Shown in pieces: positions 23,394 to 33,299 of a stretch of 64,000 nucleotides of DNA. The DNA is from Candidatus Coprenecus pullistercoris. GTDB taxonomy: Bacteria; Bacteroidota; Bacteroidia; Bacteroidales; UBA932. Below the pieces are notes generated by a model. The model ran no database searches. It was given only the letters and a program-made list of their open reading frames with translations, and had not been told where the DNA came from. The translations under genes were made by a program, and so were the position numbers. The stretch covers positions 1 through 64,000 of the forward strand of contig DXAT01000082.1 in assembly GCA_019116965.1 (NCBI GenBank), in the 5' to 3' direction. Position 1 is the stretch's first letter; each line of letters begins with the position of its first letter.

Positions 23394-25367
23394 CTAACGC
23401 CCGAAGTAAACCAAAAGAACAGATATGTCCGAGGGCGAGACACCGGGTATCCTGGAGGCCTCGGCAATATTCTGTGGGCGGCGCTTTGATAGCTTGAGGC
23501 GGGCCTCTATAGACAAGGATTCGAGAGAGCTATAATTGAAATCAGCAGGTATCGAAAGGTTTTCCAGCCGCTTGAGTTTTTGTGCCTGTTGAACTTCTCT
23601 GTCGATATAGCCTTTATACTTGAGCTCTATCTCTAATGAATCCAAAGCCTCACCGAGGATAGAGCACTTCTCAGGGACCTTCAATTTGAATGTATCGGGA
23701 GATAAAGAAATTTGAGTTGCCGACGGCTCTGCCATTGACAATGATGAGCTCCTCGACAGCGATGATTTTGTTCCACGGGGAACAAAACGATATAAATCCC
23801 GTATTGTAACCCCCGGGCGTGTTATCAAATCCAATAATGGCCTGGAAGCTGTGAGGCGTGAAGAACTTATCGAATCAAGATAGTTATTCACATCGTCCAA
23901 CCGGGCACGGACGGACGAAATAGCCGAAAGGACACGGTTCTTTACCTTCCGCTTCGACTCTAATACTTTCATCCTGAAGTCTGACGCCAGGCCGATGCTA
24001 TGTCCTATGGGAGTCAGCCGTTCGTCTATATTGTCCTGACGCAAAAGGATGCGGTACTCCGCACGGGAAGTAAACATCCTGTATGGCTCATCTACTCCTT
24101 TCGTTACCAAATCATCTATAAGAACGCCTATGTACGAGGTATCCCTGGCAAGTGTGAACTCCGGCCGTGACTTAATCCTCAGGGCGGCGTTGATTCCCGC
24201 GACTATGCCTTGAGCCGCAGCCTCCTCGTAACCGGTAGTGCCGTTTACCTGCCCTGCAAGGAACAGATTCGGCACAATACGGGAACGAAGGGTATGGTCA
24301 AGCAATACAGGATCGAAATAATCATACTCTATCGCATACGCTGGCCGTAACAGATGAGCGCGCTCAAAACCAGAAATATGCGTAAGAGCATTGAGCTGAG
24401 TTTCAAAGGGCAGGGATGATGAGAATCCCTGAAGATAATATTCAGTCGAATAACGCCCCTCGGGCTCAAGGAATACCTGATGGGAATCCTTATCGGCAAA
24501 TGTCCGGAGCTTGTCCTCGATACTCGGGCAATAGCGCGGCCCGATACCAGTTATCTTGCCTGAAAACAAAGGCGACTTGTCGAATGCAGAGCGAAGAATC
24601 TCGTGGACGGTTGGATTGGTATGTGCGATATAGCAGTCCATCTGCTGCATATCCGGGCGCTGCGCAGAGGACATATATGGCAGAAAAGAGAACTTTTCAG
24701 GCTTATCATCTCCCTGCTGAAGGAGGAGAACCGACCTGTCTATCGAACGGATGTCCACCCGGGGCGGTGTTCCGGTCTTCATCCTTGAGGTAGTTATTCC
24801 TCTCTCGCATAATTGCCGCGACACATCATGCGATGACGGTTCCGCCACTCTGCCGCCCTCAGAAGTCCTGTCACCGACAAAGATTTTACCATTAAGAAAT
24901 GTACCTGCGGTCAGGATATAATATGAGGCGGAAAAATGACCGCCCAAAGAAGTCTCAAGGGATTGGATATCTCCGGATGCGGAGAAGTTGAATCCGGTCA
25001 CTGTGTCCTGCCAGAAAACAAGATTGGGCGTATTCTCGAGAATCCAGCGCCAGTTCATGGAAAAAGCCATGCGGTCGCACTGGGCCCGCGGACTCCACAT
25101 GGCGGGTCCTTTAGAACGGTTGAGCATCCTGAACTGCAGTGTCGAAGCGTCGGCAACTATGCCGGAAAATCCGCCAAGAGCATCTATCTCCCTAATAATC
25201 TGACCTTTAGCAATACCACCAATGGACGGATTACATGACATCTGGGCTATCTTATTCATGTCCATGGTTATAAGAAGTACCCGGACTCCCAGTCTTGCAG
25301 CCGCAGAAGCTGCCTCACATCCGGCATGGCCGGCTCCTATCACTATGACATCATATCTGGCTTCCAT
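23394..25367 (-). CDS. mnmG: tRNA uridine 5-carboxymethylaminomethyl modification enzyme MnmG
   Basis: A 657-residue GidA/MnmG. It begins [20 protein letters not shown] with the FAD dinucleotide loop; [39 protein letters not shown] and [12 protein letters not shown] are diagnostic. With MnmE it installs cmnm5U at wobble position 34. The start at 25367 shares one base with the ybeY stop (TGATG). Around residues 530-565, between [13 protein letters not shown] and [10 protein letters not shown], the protein has a serine-rich extension that begins VPRGTKS; the DNA encoding it is the second parS-like site. The conserved C-terminus [17 protein letters not shown] is intact, so the enzyme should be functional. 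Confidence 0.96.
   Translation of the reverse strand: MEARYDVIVIGAGHAGCEAASAAARLGVRVLLITMDMNKIAQMSCNPSIGGIAKGQIIREIDALGGFSGIVADASTLQFRMLNRSKGPAMWSPRAQCDRMAFSMNWRWILENTPNLVFWQDTVTGFNFSASGDIQSLETSLGGHFSASYYILTAGTFLNGKIFVGDRTSEGGRVAEPSSHDVSRQLCERGITTSRMKTGTPPRVDIRSIDRSVLLLQQGDDKPEKFSFLPYMSSAQRPDMQQMDCYIAHTNPTVHEILRSAFDKSPLFSGKITGIGPRYCPSIEDKLRTFADKDSHQVFLEPEGRYSTEYYLQGFSSSLPFETQLNALTHISGFERAHLLRPAYAIEYDYFDPVLLDHTLRSRIVPNLFLAGQVNGTTGYEEAAAQGIVAGINAALRIKSRPEFTLARDTSYIGVLIDDLVTKGVDEPYRMFTSRAEYRILLRQDNIDERLTPIGHSIGLASDFRMKVLESKRKVKNRVLSAISSVRARLDDVNNYLDSISSSRLTASRPLLDLITRPGVTIRDLYRFVPRGTKSSLSRSSSLSMAEPSATQISLSPDTFKLKVPEKCSILGEALDSLEIELKYKGYIDREVQQAQKLKRLENLSIPADFNYSSLESLSIEARLKLSKRRPQNIAEASRIPGVSPSDISVLLVYFGR
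23769..23784. promoter_or_regulatory. parS-like site 2 (TGTTCCACGGGGAACA) inside mnmG
   Basis: Identical to the copy at 23371-23386, 398 bp apart. The dyad extends to TTTTGTTCC...GGAACAAAA. It is read through as VPRGTKS in MnmG. Confidence 0.65.
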
Positions 25368-25861
25368 CAACATTGAGTTTTTGCACGGCAAATATAAGCC
25401 TGATCGTCGAGGATACCAAACTCCGGAAGCAGAGCCAGAGCATCGTCCTCAGCCTTGCGCATCCTGTGGGAATCCGCTTCGTTCACGTCATCATAACCGA
25501 CAAGGTGCAGGATACCGTGAATGATTACCCGGTAAAGTTCCTTGGAAAAACCCGTACCGTAGGTGACTGCATCTGCAGCGACCGTATCGAGGCTGATTAC
25601 AATGTCTGCTGAAACCCTGTCAGCCTGGTTCCCCGCCGTACGCTCATCGTATTCGGATGTGTCGAATGTGATTATGTCGGTATAATAATCATGTCCCAGA
25701 TACTTGCGGTTGACCTCGAGAACATACTCATCGTCCGAGAAAATATAGTTAATATCCCCTACTCTGCGATTTTTGCTTAAAATGATTTCCTTAATCCAAT
25801 TTTTAATTGCATTTTTGTGGCGCAAACTGAAGGTCGCGTCTATGACTTCAAATCTTATCAT
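25367..25861 (-). CDS. ybeY: Endoribonuclease YbeY
   Basis: A 164-residue YbeY. The zinc site is [13 protein letters not shown], the H-x3-H part being complete; the third ligand position after GYD is aspartate rather than histidine, as seen in other Bacteroidetes sequences. The N-terminal part includes [22 protein letters not shown]. It takes part in 16S rRNA 3'-end maturation and ribosome quality control. It is the first gene of the ybeY-mnmG pair. Confidence 0.93.
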   Translation of the reverse strand: MIRFEVIDATFSLRHKNAIKNWIKEIILSKNRRVGDINYIFSDDEYVLEVNRKYLGHDYYTDIITFDTSEYDERTAGNQADRVSADIVISLDTVAADAVTYGTGFSKELYRVIIHGILHLVGYDDVNEADSHRMRKAEDDALALLPEFGILDDQAYICRAKTQC

Positions 25862-25914
25862 GCGGTCTGATTTTTGCTTGAAAATTTTGGTAAATTTAAT
25901 AACAAATTACAACT

Positions 25915-26856
25915 ATGTCAAAAGTTAGTGTTATCGGCGTCGGCAACGTAGGAGCTACCTGCGCCAATGTACTCGCAGGCTGGAATATTGCAAAAGAGAT
26001 CGTACTTCTCGATGTCAGAGAAGGTTACGCAGAAGGCAAGGCCATCGACCTCCAGCAGTCAGCTAAAATAATGGGAATCCACTCCCGCATCGTCGGAGTT
26101 ACAAATGACTACAAGGCAACAGCCGGCTCGGATGTAGTGGTCGTGACATCAGGAATGCCCCGCAAGCCCGGTATGTCAAGGGAAGACCTCATCGGAACAA
26201 ACGCAAAGATTGTCAGCGAGGTTGTAGGCAATATCGTGAAATTCTCACCCAACGCCTTCATAGTTATGGTCTCCAATCCTATGGACACCATGACATATCT
26301 GGCATACAAGACCTGTGACATCAAGAAGAACCATCTTATCGGTATGGGCGGCGCACTCGACAGCAGCAGGTTCAACTACTACCTCAGCCAGGCGCTCAAC
26401 GCCCCCGTATGCGATATTGACGGTATGGTTATCGGAGCTCACGGTGACGCCACCATGGTACCTCTGATGAGCAGTGTAAAGTACAAAGGCGGCGATGTCG
26501 AGAAAATTCTCAGCAAGGCCAGGAGAGAGAAAGTCATAGCTGACACCATGGTAGGAGGTGCCACTATTACCAAACTCATGGGTACATCCGCTTTCTATGC
26601 TCCCGGCGCATGCGCAGCCAGCATCGTAAGGGCCATCCTTCACGATGAGAAGAGAATCATCCCCTGCAGCGTTCCCCAGAACGGAGAGTACGGCGAGGAG
26701 GACATCTGCCTCGGTGTTCCCATCGTAATCGGCCGTAAAGGCGTTGAGAAAATCGTCAAAATCAAACTTTCAGAGGACGAGAAGAAGAGATTCCACGAGG
26801 GAGCTGAAAAGCAGAGAAACACCAACAGGATACTCCACGACCTCGGACTCATCTAA
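25915..26856 (+). CDS. mdh: Malate dehydrogenase
   Basis: A 313-residue LDH-like malate dehydrogenase. GVGNVGATCANVLAG is the NAD-binding loop, MPRKPGMSREDLIG the mobile substrate loop with the arginines expected for malate, VSNPMDTMTYLAY and GAHGDATMVPL hold the catalytic aspartate/histidine region. It interconverts malate and oxaloacetate. In this genome, with FrdAB and no obvious respiratory chain nearby, it probably runs reductively in the oxaloacetate-malate-fumarate-succinate branch. Confidence 0.96.
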   Translation: MSKVSVIGVGNVGATCANVLAGWNIAKEIVLLDVREGYAEGKAIDLQQSAKIMGIHSRIVGVTNDYKATAGSDVVVVTSGMPRKPGMSREDLIGTNAKIVSEVVGNIVKFSPNAFIVMVSNPMDTMTYLAYKTCDIKKNHLIGMGGALDSSRFNYYLSQALNAPVCDIDGMVIGAHGDATMVPLMSSVKYKGGDVEKILSKARREKVIADTMVGGATITKLMGTSAFYAPGACAASIVRAILHDEKRIIPCSVPQNGEYGEEDICLGVPIVIGRKGVEKIVKIKLSEDEKKRFHEGAEKQRNTNRILHDLGLI

Positions 26857-26946
26857 TGAGTTTTTAACAGATTTTTCAACAAAAATTGTTGTAATTCCGA
26901 AATAATACCTAATTTTACGGTTGGAAAATTAGAAATTACAAATACA

Positions 26947-27645
26947 ATGGAAGTTAAAAAATCCGAAAAAGCGAACTTGGAAAACAAGAAGCTGTTCTAC
27001 AGAGAGTTGGGACTTATCGTCGCACTCTTGGTAGTACTTGCTGCTTTCGAGTGGAAATCAAGCGAGAAGACTGAGTCGGTAATACAGCAGGAAGAGGCCG
27101 CACCGATCGAGGTCGAGCAGGTACCTGTAACTACAGAAGCTCCTCCCCCGCCACCGGAAGCTCCCAAGGTTCCTCAGCTCTCAGATATGATTGAGGTCGT
27201 AGATGACGACATCGTTGTGGACACAGACCTGTTCATCAGTCTTGAGGATGATGCTGACATGGGAGTGGAGATTATGGACTATGTGGCTGAGGTCTACGAG
27301 GAGGAAATTGTAGAGGAAGCCGTACCTTATCTGGCAGTGGAGGAGAAACCTACCTTCAATGGAGGTGACCCCAATGTAGAGTTCCAGAAATGGGTGTACC
27401 AGAACATTACCTACCCTGAGGTAGCCCGTGAGAACGGTATTTCAGGACGTGTGTTCCTCCAGTTCACCATCGAGGCTGACGGTTCCATCACCAATGTCAA
27501 GGTGCTCAGAGGCGTTGACCCGTCCCTTGATCAGGCTGCCGTAGACATCGTGAAGAGGTCTCCCAAATGGACTCCGGGAAGACAGAGAGACAAAGCCGTG
27601 AAGGTTACCTTCAACTTCCCCATAGTCTTCCAGCTTAGAAACTAA
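26947..27645 (+). CDS. tonB: Energy transducer TonB
   Basis: A 232-residue protein with the TonB layout: cytoplasmic start, one membrane helix (LGLIVALLVVLAAFEW, about 27-42), a proline-rich periplasmic stretch (VTTEAPPPPPEAPKVPQL), an acidic linker, and a C-terminal TonB domain from about residue 143 (PTFNGGDPNVEFQKWV, ENGISGRVFLQFTIEADGSI, WTPGRQRDKAVKV). It passes proton-motive energy to outer-membrane receptors. ExbB and ExbD are not adjacent. A strong terminator follows. Confidence 0.93.
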   Translation: MEVKKSEKANLENKKLFYRELGLIVALLVVLAAFEWKSSEKTESVIQQEEAAPIEVEQVPVTTEAPPPPPEAPKVPQLSDMIEVVDDDIVVDTDLFISLEDDADMGVEIMDYVAEVYEEEIVEEAVPYLAVEEKPTFNGGDPNVEFQKWVYQNITYPEVARENGISGRVFLQFTIEADGSITNVKVLRGVDPSLDQAAVDIVKRSPKWTPGRQRDKAVKVTFNFPIVFQLRN

Positions 27646-27665
27646 TTCAATCCTAAAAGTCTATG

Positions 27666-27702
27666 TGAGGCTGTCCCTGAAAAGAGTCAGCCTCATTTTT
27701 TT
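27666..27702 (+). terminator. Intrinsic terminator after tonB
   Basis: Stem TGAGGCTG / CAGCCTCA with a 14-nt loop, followed by seven T. It ends six bases before the hflX ATG. Confidence 0.88.
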
Positions 27703-27708
27703 GAATAT

Positions 27709-28890
27709 ATGACAGAAAACAGCAATATGGAACGCGCCGTAGTAGTCTCGGTAATTCCACAGGGGACAGATGAGAGACGAGTAAAGGAAAACCTCGACGA
27801 ACTGGAATTCCTTGCCCTTACAGCCGGCGCAAAAAGCGAGAAAAGGTTCACACAGAGGCTCGAAAGAGCTAACTCAAGGACTTATGTCGGAAGCGGCAAA
27901 TTGGACGAAATAAAGGCCTTTATAGAGGAAAATGAGATACATCTTGTACTGTTCGATGACGAACTTTCTCCGTCACAGCTAAGAAACCTTGAAAAGGAGC
28001 TGCAATGCCGTATACTCGACAGGACGAATCTCATATTGGACATATTCGCACAGAGAGCTAAAACCGCCTACGCAAAGACACAAGTCGAACTTGCGCAGTA
28101 TCAGTACCTCCTACCCCGCCTGACCCGCATGTGGACTCACCTTGAGAGGCAGCGCGGAGGTATCGGCATGAGAGGCCCGGGTGAGAGCCAGATAGAGACT
28201 GACCGGCGTATCATCCTGCAGAAGATAAGCCTTCTTAAAGAACAGCTCAGGAAAATAGACCGCCAGATGTCCTCCCAAAGAGGGAACAGAGGCTCGCTTG
28301 TCCGAGTATCCCTTGTCGGCTATACCAACGCCGGCAAGAGCACACTTATGAATCTGCTGTCCAAAAGCGATGTCTTCGCGGAAAACAAGCTGTTCGCCAC
28401 CCTCGACACCACTGTCCGCAAAGTGGTAATCGAAAATGTACCGTTTCTTCTGTCTGACACTGTAGGATTTATCCGCAAACTGCCTACGCAGCTGATTGAG
28501 TCATTCAAAAGCACTCTCGATGAGGTAAGGGAGGCGGATATACTGCTTCATGTAGTGGACATCTCGCATCCTGACTTCGAAGAACAAATCAAAGCCGTCA
28601 ACGAAACTCTTATGGACATAGGCGCGAAAGACAAGCCCATCTTTATGGTTTTCAACAAGATAGACGCTTATAACTACAAAAAGCAAAGCGAGTTTGATTT
28701 CGAAGCGGAAAAGCCTGAGAACATACCTCTCGAAAGACTTGAAAAGATGTGGGTCGCCAAAGAAAATTCGGCCTGCATCTTCATATCCGCAAAACACAGA
28801 ATCAACATTGAGAAACTGAGAAAGGACATCTATCAGATGGTAGTGTCAATACATCAGGGCAGATATCCGTTCAACAACCTGCTTTACTGA
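27709..28890 (+). CDS. hflX: GTPase HflX
   Basis: A 393-residue HflX. The N-terminal domain contains YVGSGKLDEIKAF and RTNLILDIFAQRAKT; the linker RGPGESQIETDRR is a family signature; the G domain has G1 GYTNAGKSTLMN, G3 DTVGFIRKLP and G4 FNKID. HflX splits stalled or heat-damaged ribosomes. The start lies directly after the tonB terminator T-run. The 3' end overlaps the convergent hydrolase gene by 20 bp. Confidence 0.95.
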   Translation: MTENSNMERAVVVSVIPQGTDERRVKENLDELEFLALTAGAKSEKRFTQRLERANSRTYVGSGKLDEIKAFIEENEIHLVLFDDELSPSQLRNLEKELQCRILDRTNLILDIFAQRAKTAYAKTQVELAQYQYLLPRLTRMWTHLERQRGGIGMRGPGESQIETDRRIILQKISLLKEQLRKIDRQMSSQRGNRGSLVRVSLVGYTNAGKSTLMNLLSKSDVFAENKLFATLDTTVRKVVIENVPFLLSDTVGFIRKLPTQLIESFKSTLDEVREADILLHVVDISHPDFEEQIKAVNETLMDIGAKDKPIFMVFNKIDAYNYKKQSEFDFEAEKPENIPLERLEKMWVAKENSACIFISAKHRINIEKLRKDIYQMVVSIHQGRYPFNNLLY

Positions 28891-29674
28891 TAAAATCACA
28901 GACAAGGGCGGCAACTGCCTCAGTGGCCTCTATAATTGAATTATGGCCCGTATCCTTAATGATAGCATGAACACATGAGGGTAAGTCCGACTCAAGCTGC
29001 CTGACCTTTGAGACCGGCATGTACGCATCCGAATCACCGTTGATGAACATAACCGGAACATGAGTCTCCCTAAGCAGGGCCACATTGTCATCCCTTGAGA
29101 CAAGACCACGGACAACTGCAGCAATTCCATCAGGATCATGCATTTCACATATCTCCAATGTCTCTGCTATCTTCTCGTCACAACGGCGTAGATTGGCCTT
29201 TGCATACATATTCGGCACAGCAATCTGCGCAAGCTGGACCAACTTGCCGTTGAGAATAAAGTTTATCTCTTTCTGCCGGTCAGCCGCCTTCGCCGGATCA
29301 TCAGGATAGGGATGCGAATTGATATTGACCAAAGCCGATATACGGTCCGGATAGTCGCGCAGGAAACGCTGTCCGACATACCCGCCCATCGAATGCCCTA
29401 ATATACATACCTTACTGACACCTATTCTGTCCAAAAGACTTAGCAGGACAGACGCATCGAACTGCATCGAATTGACCTGCGGATCAGAACCGGTAAGACC
29501 AAGACCGGGCAGGTCCATAGAAATAATACGGGAAGAATCCGGGAGCAGCGTCCTGAATTCTTCCCATATATAAAGAGTCTCAAGATAACCATGGAGCAAT
29601 ACTATGGTTCTGTCACCTTTTCCACTCTCACTGACATGGACCGGGATACCGTTACAGGTGACAAAATACTCCAT
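28871..29674 (-). CDS. Alpha/beta-fold hydrolase
   Basis: A 267-residue hydrolase with the oxyanion segment LLHGYLETLYIWEEF, the nucleophile elbow GHSMGGYVGQ (serine), an acid region FINGDSDAYMPV and the catalytic histidine DTGHNSIIEA. No signal peptide, so it is cytoplasmic. It sits 7 bp downstream of frdB on the same strand, so it is probably read with frdAB, but a link to fumarate reduction is not evident. Substrate unknown. Confidence 0.85.
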   Translation of the reverse strand: MEYFVTCNGIPVHVSESGKGDRTIVLLHGYLETLYIWEEFRTLLPDSSRIISMDLPGLGLTGSDPQVNSMQFDASVLLSLLDRIGVSKVCILGHSMGGYVGQRFLRDYPDRISALVNINSHPYPDDPAKAADRQKEINFILNGKLVQLAQIAVPNMYAKANLRRCDEKIAETLEICEMHDPDGIAAVVRGLVSRDDNVALLRETHVPVMFINGDSDAYMPVSKVRQLESDLPSCVHAIIKDTGHNSIIEATEAVAALVCDFISKAGC

Positions 29675-29681
29675 GGACAGA

Positions 29682-30461
29682 TTAGTCTTTCAGCTTAGCA
29701 GAAAGGAATTCGTAGTTCAGCCTTGCTATATGGTTGACTGTAATACCCTTAGGGCACTCGCTCTGGCAAGCCTGTGTATTGGTGCAGGCACCGAAGCCGA
29801 GCTCGTCCATCTTCGCAACCATAGCCTTTGCCCTGCGGGCAGCCTCGGGACGTCCCTGAGGCAGCAGAGCCAGAGAGCTTACACGGGCTGCGACGAACAA
29901 CATGGCTGAACCGTTCTTGCAGGTAGCCACACAAGCACCGCAGCCTACGCATGCGGCAGCGTCCATACTCTCATCGGCTTTCTTCTTGGGGATAGGTATG
30001 GAGTTGGCATCCTGAGCCGAACCGGCATTGACGGAGATGAAACCGCCGGCCTGAAGGATCTTGTCAAATGCCCCTCTGTTGACCACCAGGTCCTTTATGA
30101 TAGGGAAACCGGCGCTTCTCCACGGTTCGATAGTGATGGTATCACCGTCCTTGAACTTACGCATGTGAAGCTGGCAGGTCGTAATCTCACTGTCAGGACC
30201 ATGAGGATGGCCGTTGATATAGAGCGAGCACATACCGCAGATACCCTCGCGGCAGTCATGGTCGAATGCTATAGGGCCCGAATTCTTGCAGCCCTTGTTG
30301 ACTGCCACCGGGTCATTGCCCTCACGTATCAACTGATCGTTGAGGATATCGAGCATCTCGAGAAAAGAGGTATCAGGTGAGATATCGGATACCTTGTATG
30401 TTTCGAAATGTCCTTTTGCTTTGGCGTTCTGCTGACGCCATACTTTCAAAGTAAAATTCAT
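29682..30461 (-). CDS. frdB: Fumarate reductase/succinate dehydrogenase iron-sulfur subunit
   Basis: A 259-residue subunit. The plant-ferredoxin domain has [10 protein letters not shown] (C70, C75, C78) and a further cysteine in [10 protein letters not shown] for the [2Fe-2S] cluster. The C-terminal domain has [14 protein letters not shown] and a second cysteine group [16 protein letters not shown] for the remaining clusters. It carries electrons between the quinone-reacting anchor and the flavoprotein. It follows frdA by 14 bp. Confidence 0.94.
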   Translation of the reverse strand: MNFTLKVWRQQNAKAKGHFETYKVSDISPDTSFLEMLDILNDQLIREGNDPVAVNKGCKNSGPIAFDHDCREGICGMCSLYINGHPHGPDSEITTCQLHMRKFKDGDTITIEPWRSAGFPIIKDLVVNRGAFDKILQAGGFISVNAGSAQDANSIPIPKKKADESMDAAACVGCGACVATCKNGSAMLFVAARVSSLALLPQGRPEAARRAKAMVAKMDELGFGACTNTQACQSECPKGITVNHIARLNYEFLSAKLKD

Positions 30462-30475
30462 AATAATACCCCTCC

Positions 30476-32422
30476 TTAGTCTTTATAGTTACGTGTTGAA
30501 GGCTTAACAAACTCAAATACAAGATCTTCCTTGTGGAAAATAGGATCTTTGCCCTCACCTGCATACTCCCAGGCGCTGACATACTGATAATGCTCGTCAT
30601 CGCGGAGGGTCTCACCGTCCGGTGTCTGCATCTCGACTCTGAAGTGTCCGCCGCAGGACTCGTTCCTGTTGAGGGCGTCACGGGCCATCAGCTCGCCGAT
30701 CTCGAAGAAGTCGGCTACACGGAGAGCTTTCTCAAGCTCCTGATTGAACTCCTCGTTGGTACCGGGAACATAGACATCCTTCATGTACTGCTCACGGAGC
30801 TCGTGAATCTCCTTGATAGCCTCCTCGAGTCCCTGTTTGTCACGGGCCATGCCGACCTTTTCCCACATGATATGTCCGAGCTTCTTGTGGTAGTAGTCCA
30901 CAGGCTGGGTACCCTTATTGTTGAGGAAGTAGTTGATTCTTTCCCTGACTGACTTCTCAGCCTCCTCGAACTCGGGAGTATCGGTGTTGACCTTGGGCTC
31001 CTGAATCTTATGAGACAGATAATCTCCGATAGTGTAGGGGAGGATGAAATATCCGTCAGCAAGTCCCTGCATAAGGGCAGAAGCTCCGAGACGGTTTCCG
31101 CCGTGGTCGGAGAAGTTGGCCTCACCTATAGCGTACAGACCGGGGATGGTGGTCTGGAGGTTGTAGTCTACCCAAATACCTCCCATGGTGTAGTGAATGG
31201 CAGGATATATCATCATAGGCTCCTCGTAGGGATTGACGCCGGTAATCTTCTCGTACATCTGGAAAAGGTTACCATAACGGGCTGTGATAGTGTCTTTTCC
31301 AAGCCTTGCTATAGCAGATGAGAAATCCAGGAACACTGCAAGGCCGGTCTCGTTGACACCGTATCCGGCATCGCATCTCTCCTTGGCGGCACGGGAGGCC
31401 ACATCACGGGGAACGAGGTTTCCGAATGCGGGATACCTGCGCTCAAGATAGTAGTCGCGGTCCTCCTCGGGAATCTGAGAGCCTTTTATCTGCTTTGCTC
31501 TGAGTTTCTTGACATCCTCCATCTTCTTGGGTACCCAGATACGGCCGTCATTTCTCAATGACTCACTCATCAGGGTCAGCTTGGACTGCTGGTCACCGTG
31601 TACGGGGATACAGGTAGGGTGAATCTGGGCGAAGCAGGGATTGGCGAAGTATGCGCCTTTCTTGTAGCAGTGCCATGCGGCTGAGCCGTTGGAGTTCATG
31701 GCATTGGTTGAGAGGAAATAAGTATTGCCGTATCCTCCGGAAGCAAGTACTACTGCGTGGGCTCCGAAACGCTCGATCTGTCCGGTTACGAGGTTGCGGG
31801 TGATGATACCCTTGGCCTCTCCGTTGACAACGACAAGCTCGAGCATCTCATGACGGGGATAGGATTTGACAGTGCCCTTGGCTATCTGACGGTTCAGGGA
31901 AGCGTACGCTCCGAGAAGAAGCTGCTGTCCGGTTTGACCGCGGGCATAGAATGTACGGCTCACCTGAGCACCTCCGAAGGAGCGGTTGTCGAGCAGTCCG
32001 CCATAGTCGCGGGCGAAAGGAACACCCTGAGCGACACAATGGTCTATGATAAGGTTGCTGACTTCGGCAAGCCTGTAGACATTGGCCTCCCTGCTGCGGT
32101 AGTCTCCTCCTTTAATCGTATCGTAGAAAAGACGGTAAACCGAGTCATTGTCATTCTGATAGTTCTTGGCTGCATTGATACCTCCCTGTGCTGCGATAGA
32201 GTGGGCGCGGCGGGGAGAATCGCTGATGCAGAAAATCTTGACATTGTAACCAAGTTCACCGAGAGTGGCTGCTGCAGAAGCTCCGCCAAGACCGGTGCCG
32301 ATAACGATGATATCGAGCTTTCTCTTATTGGCAGGGCTTACTACACGGATAGCGGCTTTATGCTTTGTCCATTTTTCAGCCAAAGGACCTTCGGGTACTT
32401 TGGAAATTAACTTATCCTCCAT
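30476..32422 (-). CDS. frdA: Fumarate reductase/succinate dehydrogenase flavoprotein subunit
   Basis: A 648-residue flavoprotein. [21 protein letters not shown] is the FAD loop and [18 protein letters not shown] includes the histidine that normally binds FAD covalently. The substrate-site segments [22 protein letters not shown] and [17 protein letters not shown] are present. It reduces fumarate to succinate, the terminal anaerobic step in Bacteroidetes, with FrdB. No cytochrome b anchor gene precedes it: upstream is a 64-bp gap and then a glycosyltransferase. Confidence 0.95.
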   Translation of the reverse strand: MEDKLISKVPEGPLAEKWTKHKAAIRVVSPANKRKLDIIVIGTGLGGASAAATLGELGYNVKIFCISDSPRRAHSIAAQGGINAAKNYQNDNDSVYRLFYDTIKGGDYRSREANVYRLAEVSNLIIDHCVAQGVPFARDYGGLLDNRSFGGAQVSRTFYARGQTGQQLLLGAYASLNRQIAKGTVKSYPRHEMLELVVVNGEAKGIITRNLVTGQIERFGAHAVVLASGGYGNTYFLSTNAMNSNGSAAWHCYKKGAYFANPCFAQIHPTCIPVHGDQQSKLTLMSESLRNDGRIWVPKKMEDVKKLRAKQIKGSQIPEEDRDYYLERRYPAFGNLVPRDVASRAAKERCDAGYGVNETGLAVFLDFSSAIARLGKDTITARYGNLFQMYEKITGVNPYEEPMMIYPAIHYTMGGIWVDYNLQTTIPGLYAIGEANFSDHGGNRLGASALMQGLADGYFILPYTIGDYLSHKIQEPKVNTDTPEFEEAEKSVRERINYFLNNKGTQPVDYYHKKLGHIMWEKVGMARDKQGLEEAIKEIHELREQYMKDVYVPGTNEEFNQELEKALRVADFFEIGELMARDALNRNESCGGHFRVEMQTPDGETLRDDEHYQYVSAWEYAGEGKDPIFHKEDLVFEFVKPSTRNYKD

Positions 32423-32486
32423 AATGTATCAATAGAATTAAAATTTGGTGCAATGTTACTCACTTTTTAGCACTTATGCAAAACTT

Positions 32487-33299
32487 TCATTTTTTACCGC
32501 TCAACCTCCATGCCCTGATGTCCACCGGGAGCCTTCGCGGATTCTTCACAAGATAATGGAAAAGAAAATATAATCTAATCGCAATGTACTGATACTTAGA
32601 AAAATACTTCTGATAAAAAAGTCTGGATGAACGCTGTACTACAATTTCGCGTTCCAGGTCTGTCCATTTTCTTGAACTGCTGCCTCCGCCATAATGGAAA
32701 ATGGTAGATGAAAGACTGCGTACCGGAATGTCATGCAGGTATAAACTGTAGAACAGATCGAGATCCTCGGCATACATGAAATAATCCTCGGACCACTTCC
32801 CTATCCTTTCGAATACATCGGCGGATATTATTACGGAAGCCCCTTTGTACCACATCCTTGCCTTTCTTCTGCAAAAGTACCAGCAGAACATGTCCCTCAC
32901 CACTGGAACAGGCTTCGGTCTGTTCTCTATGGAACCGTCCCTGTTCAGAAGAGGATTGACAAAGACTGTCCCCGGAGAACGAAGAGCTGTCCTGTAATCC
33001 TCATTCATCCCCTCCCCTATCTCGGTATCCGGATTAAGAAAATGCAGTATCCTGCCGGAAGCCACAGCTGCCGCCATATTGTTGGCCTTGGCAAACCCGT
33101 AATTGGAATCCAACGGCATGAAGATGAAACGGCTGTCCTCCTTGAAACCGGAGCACTTTGAAAAAGATCCGTCTGTGGACGCATTGTCAGCGACTATGAC
33201 CTCATAATCAATATCAAGACTTGACCTGATGCTGTCAAGGCAGTTGCGCAGAAGGTTTCCGGTATTGTAATTCACTATGATTATCGATACATCCCTCAT
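32487..33299 (-). CDS. Glycosyltransferase family 2 protein
   Basis: A 270-residue GT-A enzyme. It begins VSIIIVNYNTGNLLRNCLDSI, has VIVADNASTDGS (the nucleotide-binding aspartate), LNPDTEIG as the DXD-like metal site, and YFMYAEDLDLFYSL near the acceptor. It resembles rhamnosyl-type transferases of surface polysaccharides. It is the last gene of the ruvB-GT4-flippase-GT2 run and overlaps the flippase gene by four bases. Confidence 0.88.
   Translation of the reverse strand: MRDVSIIIVNYNTGNLLRNCLDSIRSSLDIDYEVIVADNASTDGSFSKCSGFKEDSRFIFMPLDSNYGFAKANNMAAAVASGRILHFLNPDTEIGEGMNEDYRTALRSPGTVFVNPLLNRDGSIENRPKPVPVVRDMFCWYFCRRKARMWYKGASVIISADVFERIGKWSEDYFMYAEDLDLFYSLYLHDIPVRSLSSTIFHYGGGSSSRKWTDLEREIVVQRSSRLFYQKYFSKYQYIAIRLYFLFHYLVKNPRRLPVDIRAWRLSGKK

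Noticed and set aside
26873..26897. Inverted repeat CAACAA-aaa-TTGTTG after mdh, considered as a terminator
   Set aside because: The arms are AT-rich and no T-run follows on the + strand.
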